Below are positions 6,037 to 6,201 of a stretch of 6,201 nucleotides of DNA, in pieces. A model generated the notes under the pieces. It was not told the origin of the DNA. It ran no database searches and saw nothing but the letters and a program-made list of their open reading frames with translations. Made by a program: the position numbers and the translations under genes. Origin of the DNA: Roseovarius sp. UBA6217 (GTDB lineage Bacteria > Pseudomonadota > Alphaproteobacteria > Rhodobacterales > Rhodobacteraceae); contig DISF01000080.1 of NCBI GenBank assembly GCA_002421985.1, positions 1 to 6,201 of the forward strand, written 5' to 3'. How positions within the stretch are numbered: the first letter of the stretch is position 1; each line of letters starts with the position of its first letter.

Positions 6037-6201
6037 GGCGGTTCGCAACAGGGCGGCGTCGCGTTCACGCAAGTGCTCGACGCCATAGCCCCCCACGCCA
6101 CCGTGACGGTGCAGGCCGTGATCTCGGGTGCGGCGCGCGCCCGGGGCACGCTCGGGATGCGCTTTGATCCCATGCGGGCCGAGATCGCCGCCGCCCTGCC
6201 C
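6037..6201 (+). CDS. Unassigned partial coding frame at the right edge
   Basis: After the sulfotransferase stop codon, the frame shifted by +1 stays open to the end of the window. It has a very strong G/C preference at third codon positions (about 90 percent of 50 codons), like the real genes nearby. The peptide includes GGVAFTQVLDAIAPHATVT and ends with RFDPMRAEIAAALP. I do not recognise a family. No ATG with a ribosome binding site lies near its 5' end: GTG at 6073 is the best near start, TTG at 6004 would overlap the sulfotransferase, and the first ATG is at 6160. It may be the beginning of a gene using a rare start, or a 5'-truncated gene brought next to the sulfotransferase by a rearrangement. 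The opposite-strand frame here has a composition unlike a protein. Confidence 0.35.

Noticed and set aside
5820..6173. 117-residue minus-strand frame at the right edge
   Set aside because: It overlaps the end of the sulfotransferase and has protein-unlike composition; the plus-strand frame 1 has the stronger coding bias.
1..6201. CRISPR array, tRNA genes, toxin-antitoxin pair or phage defence system
   Set aside because: No regularly spaced direct repeats, tRNA-like cloverleaf, paired small genes or defence-type domains were seen on either strand.

Overview
The window looks like chromosomal DNA of an alphaproteobacterium, most likely marine Rhodobacterales (Roseobacter group). The genes have high GC and a strong G/C bias at third codon positions. 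The set of a bacterial voltage-gated sodium channel, a GT14-type glycosyltransferase, a family-2 sulfotransferase and an IS3-type element is typical of that group. The assignment rests on recalled protein resemblance, not on a database search.

Layout: positions 1-1081 hold a degenerate IS3-family insertion sequence on the minus strand. It has near-perfect terminal inverted repeats and an internally deleted transposase. It lies about 30 bp past the stop codon of pheS (2184-1111, minus). Upstream of pheS on the same strand are a NaChBac/NavAb-like sodium channel (3041-2244), a histidine-triad (HIT) protein (3489-3103) and a 525-residue GT14 (core-2/I-branching type) glycosyltransferase with an unassigned C-terminal domain (5076-3499). 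A 140-bp AT-richer divergent region (5077-5216) separates this series from a sulfotransferase on the plus strand (5217-6035). The last about 165 bp (6036-6201) contain a plus-strand frame with coding-like composition that runs off the window.

How the genes fit together: the glycosyltransferase and HIT genes are 9 bp apart and look translationally coupled. The gaps after HIT (61 bp) and after the channel (59 bp) each hold a GC-rich hairpin without a U-tract, so the channel and pheS may be partly separate transcription units. The glycosyltransferase and the divergent sulfotransferase could act on the same surface glycan, but that is inference from adjacency. HIT protein, channel and PheS are housekeeping or physiological genes with no obvious shared pathway.

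No CRISPR array, tRNA, rRNA, phage gene or toxin-antitoxin pair was seen. I found no convincing new multi-gene system. The items most worth following are the glycosyltransferase C-terminal domain, the divergent glycosyltransferase/sulfotransferase pair with its symmetric inverted repeat, the sodium channel, and the unassigned frame at the right edge.
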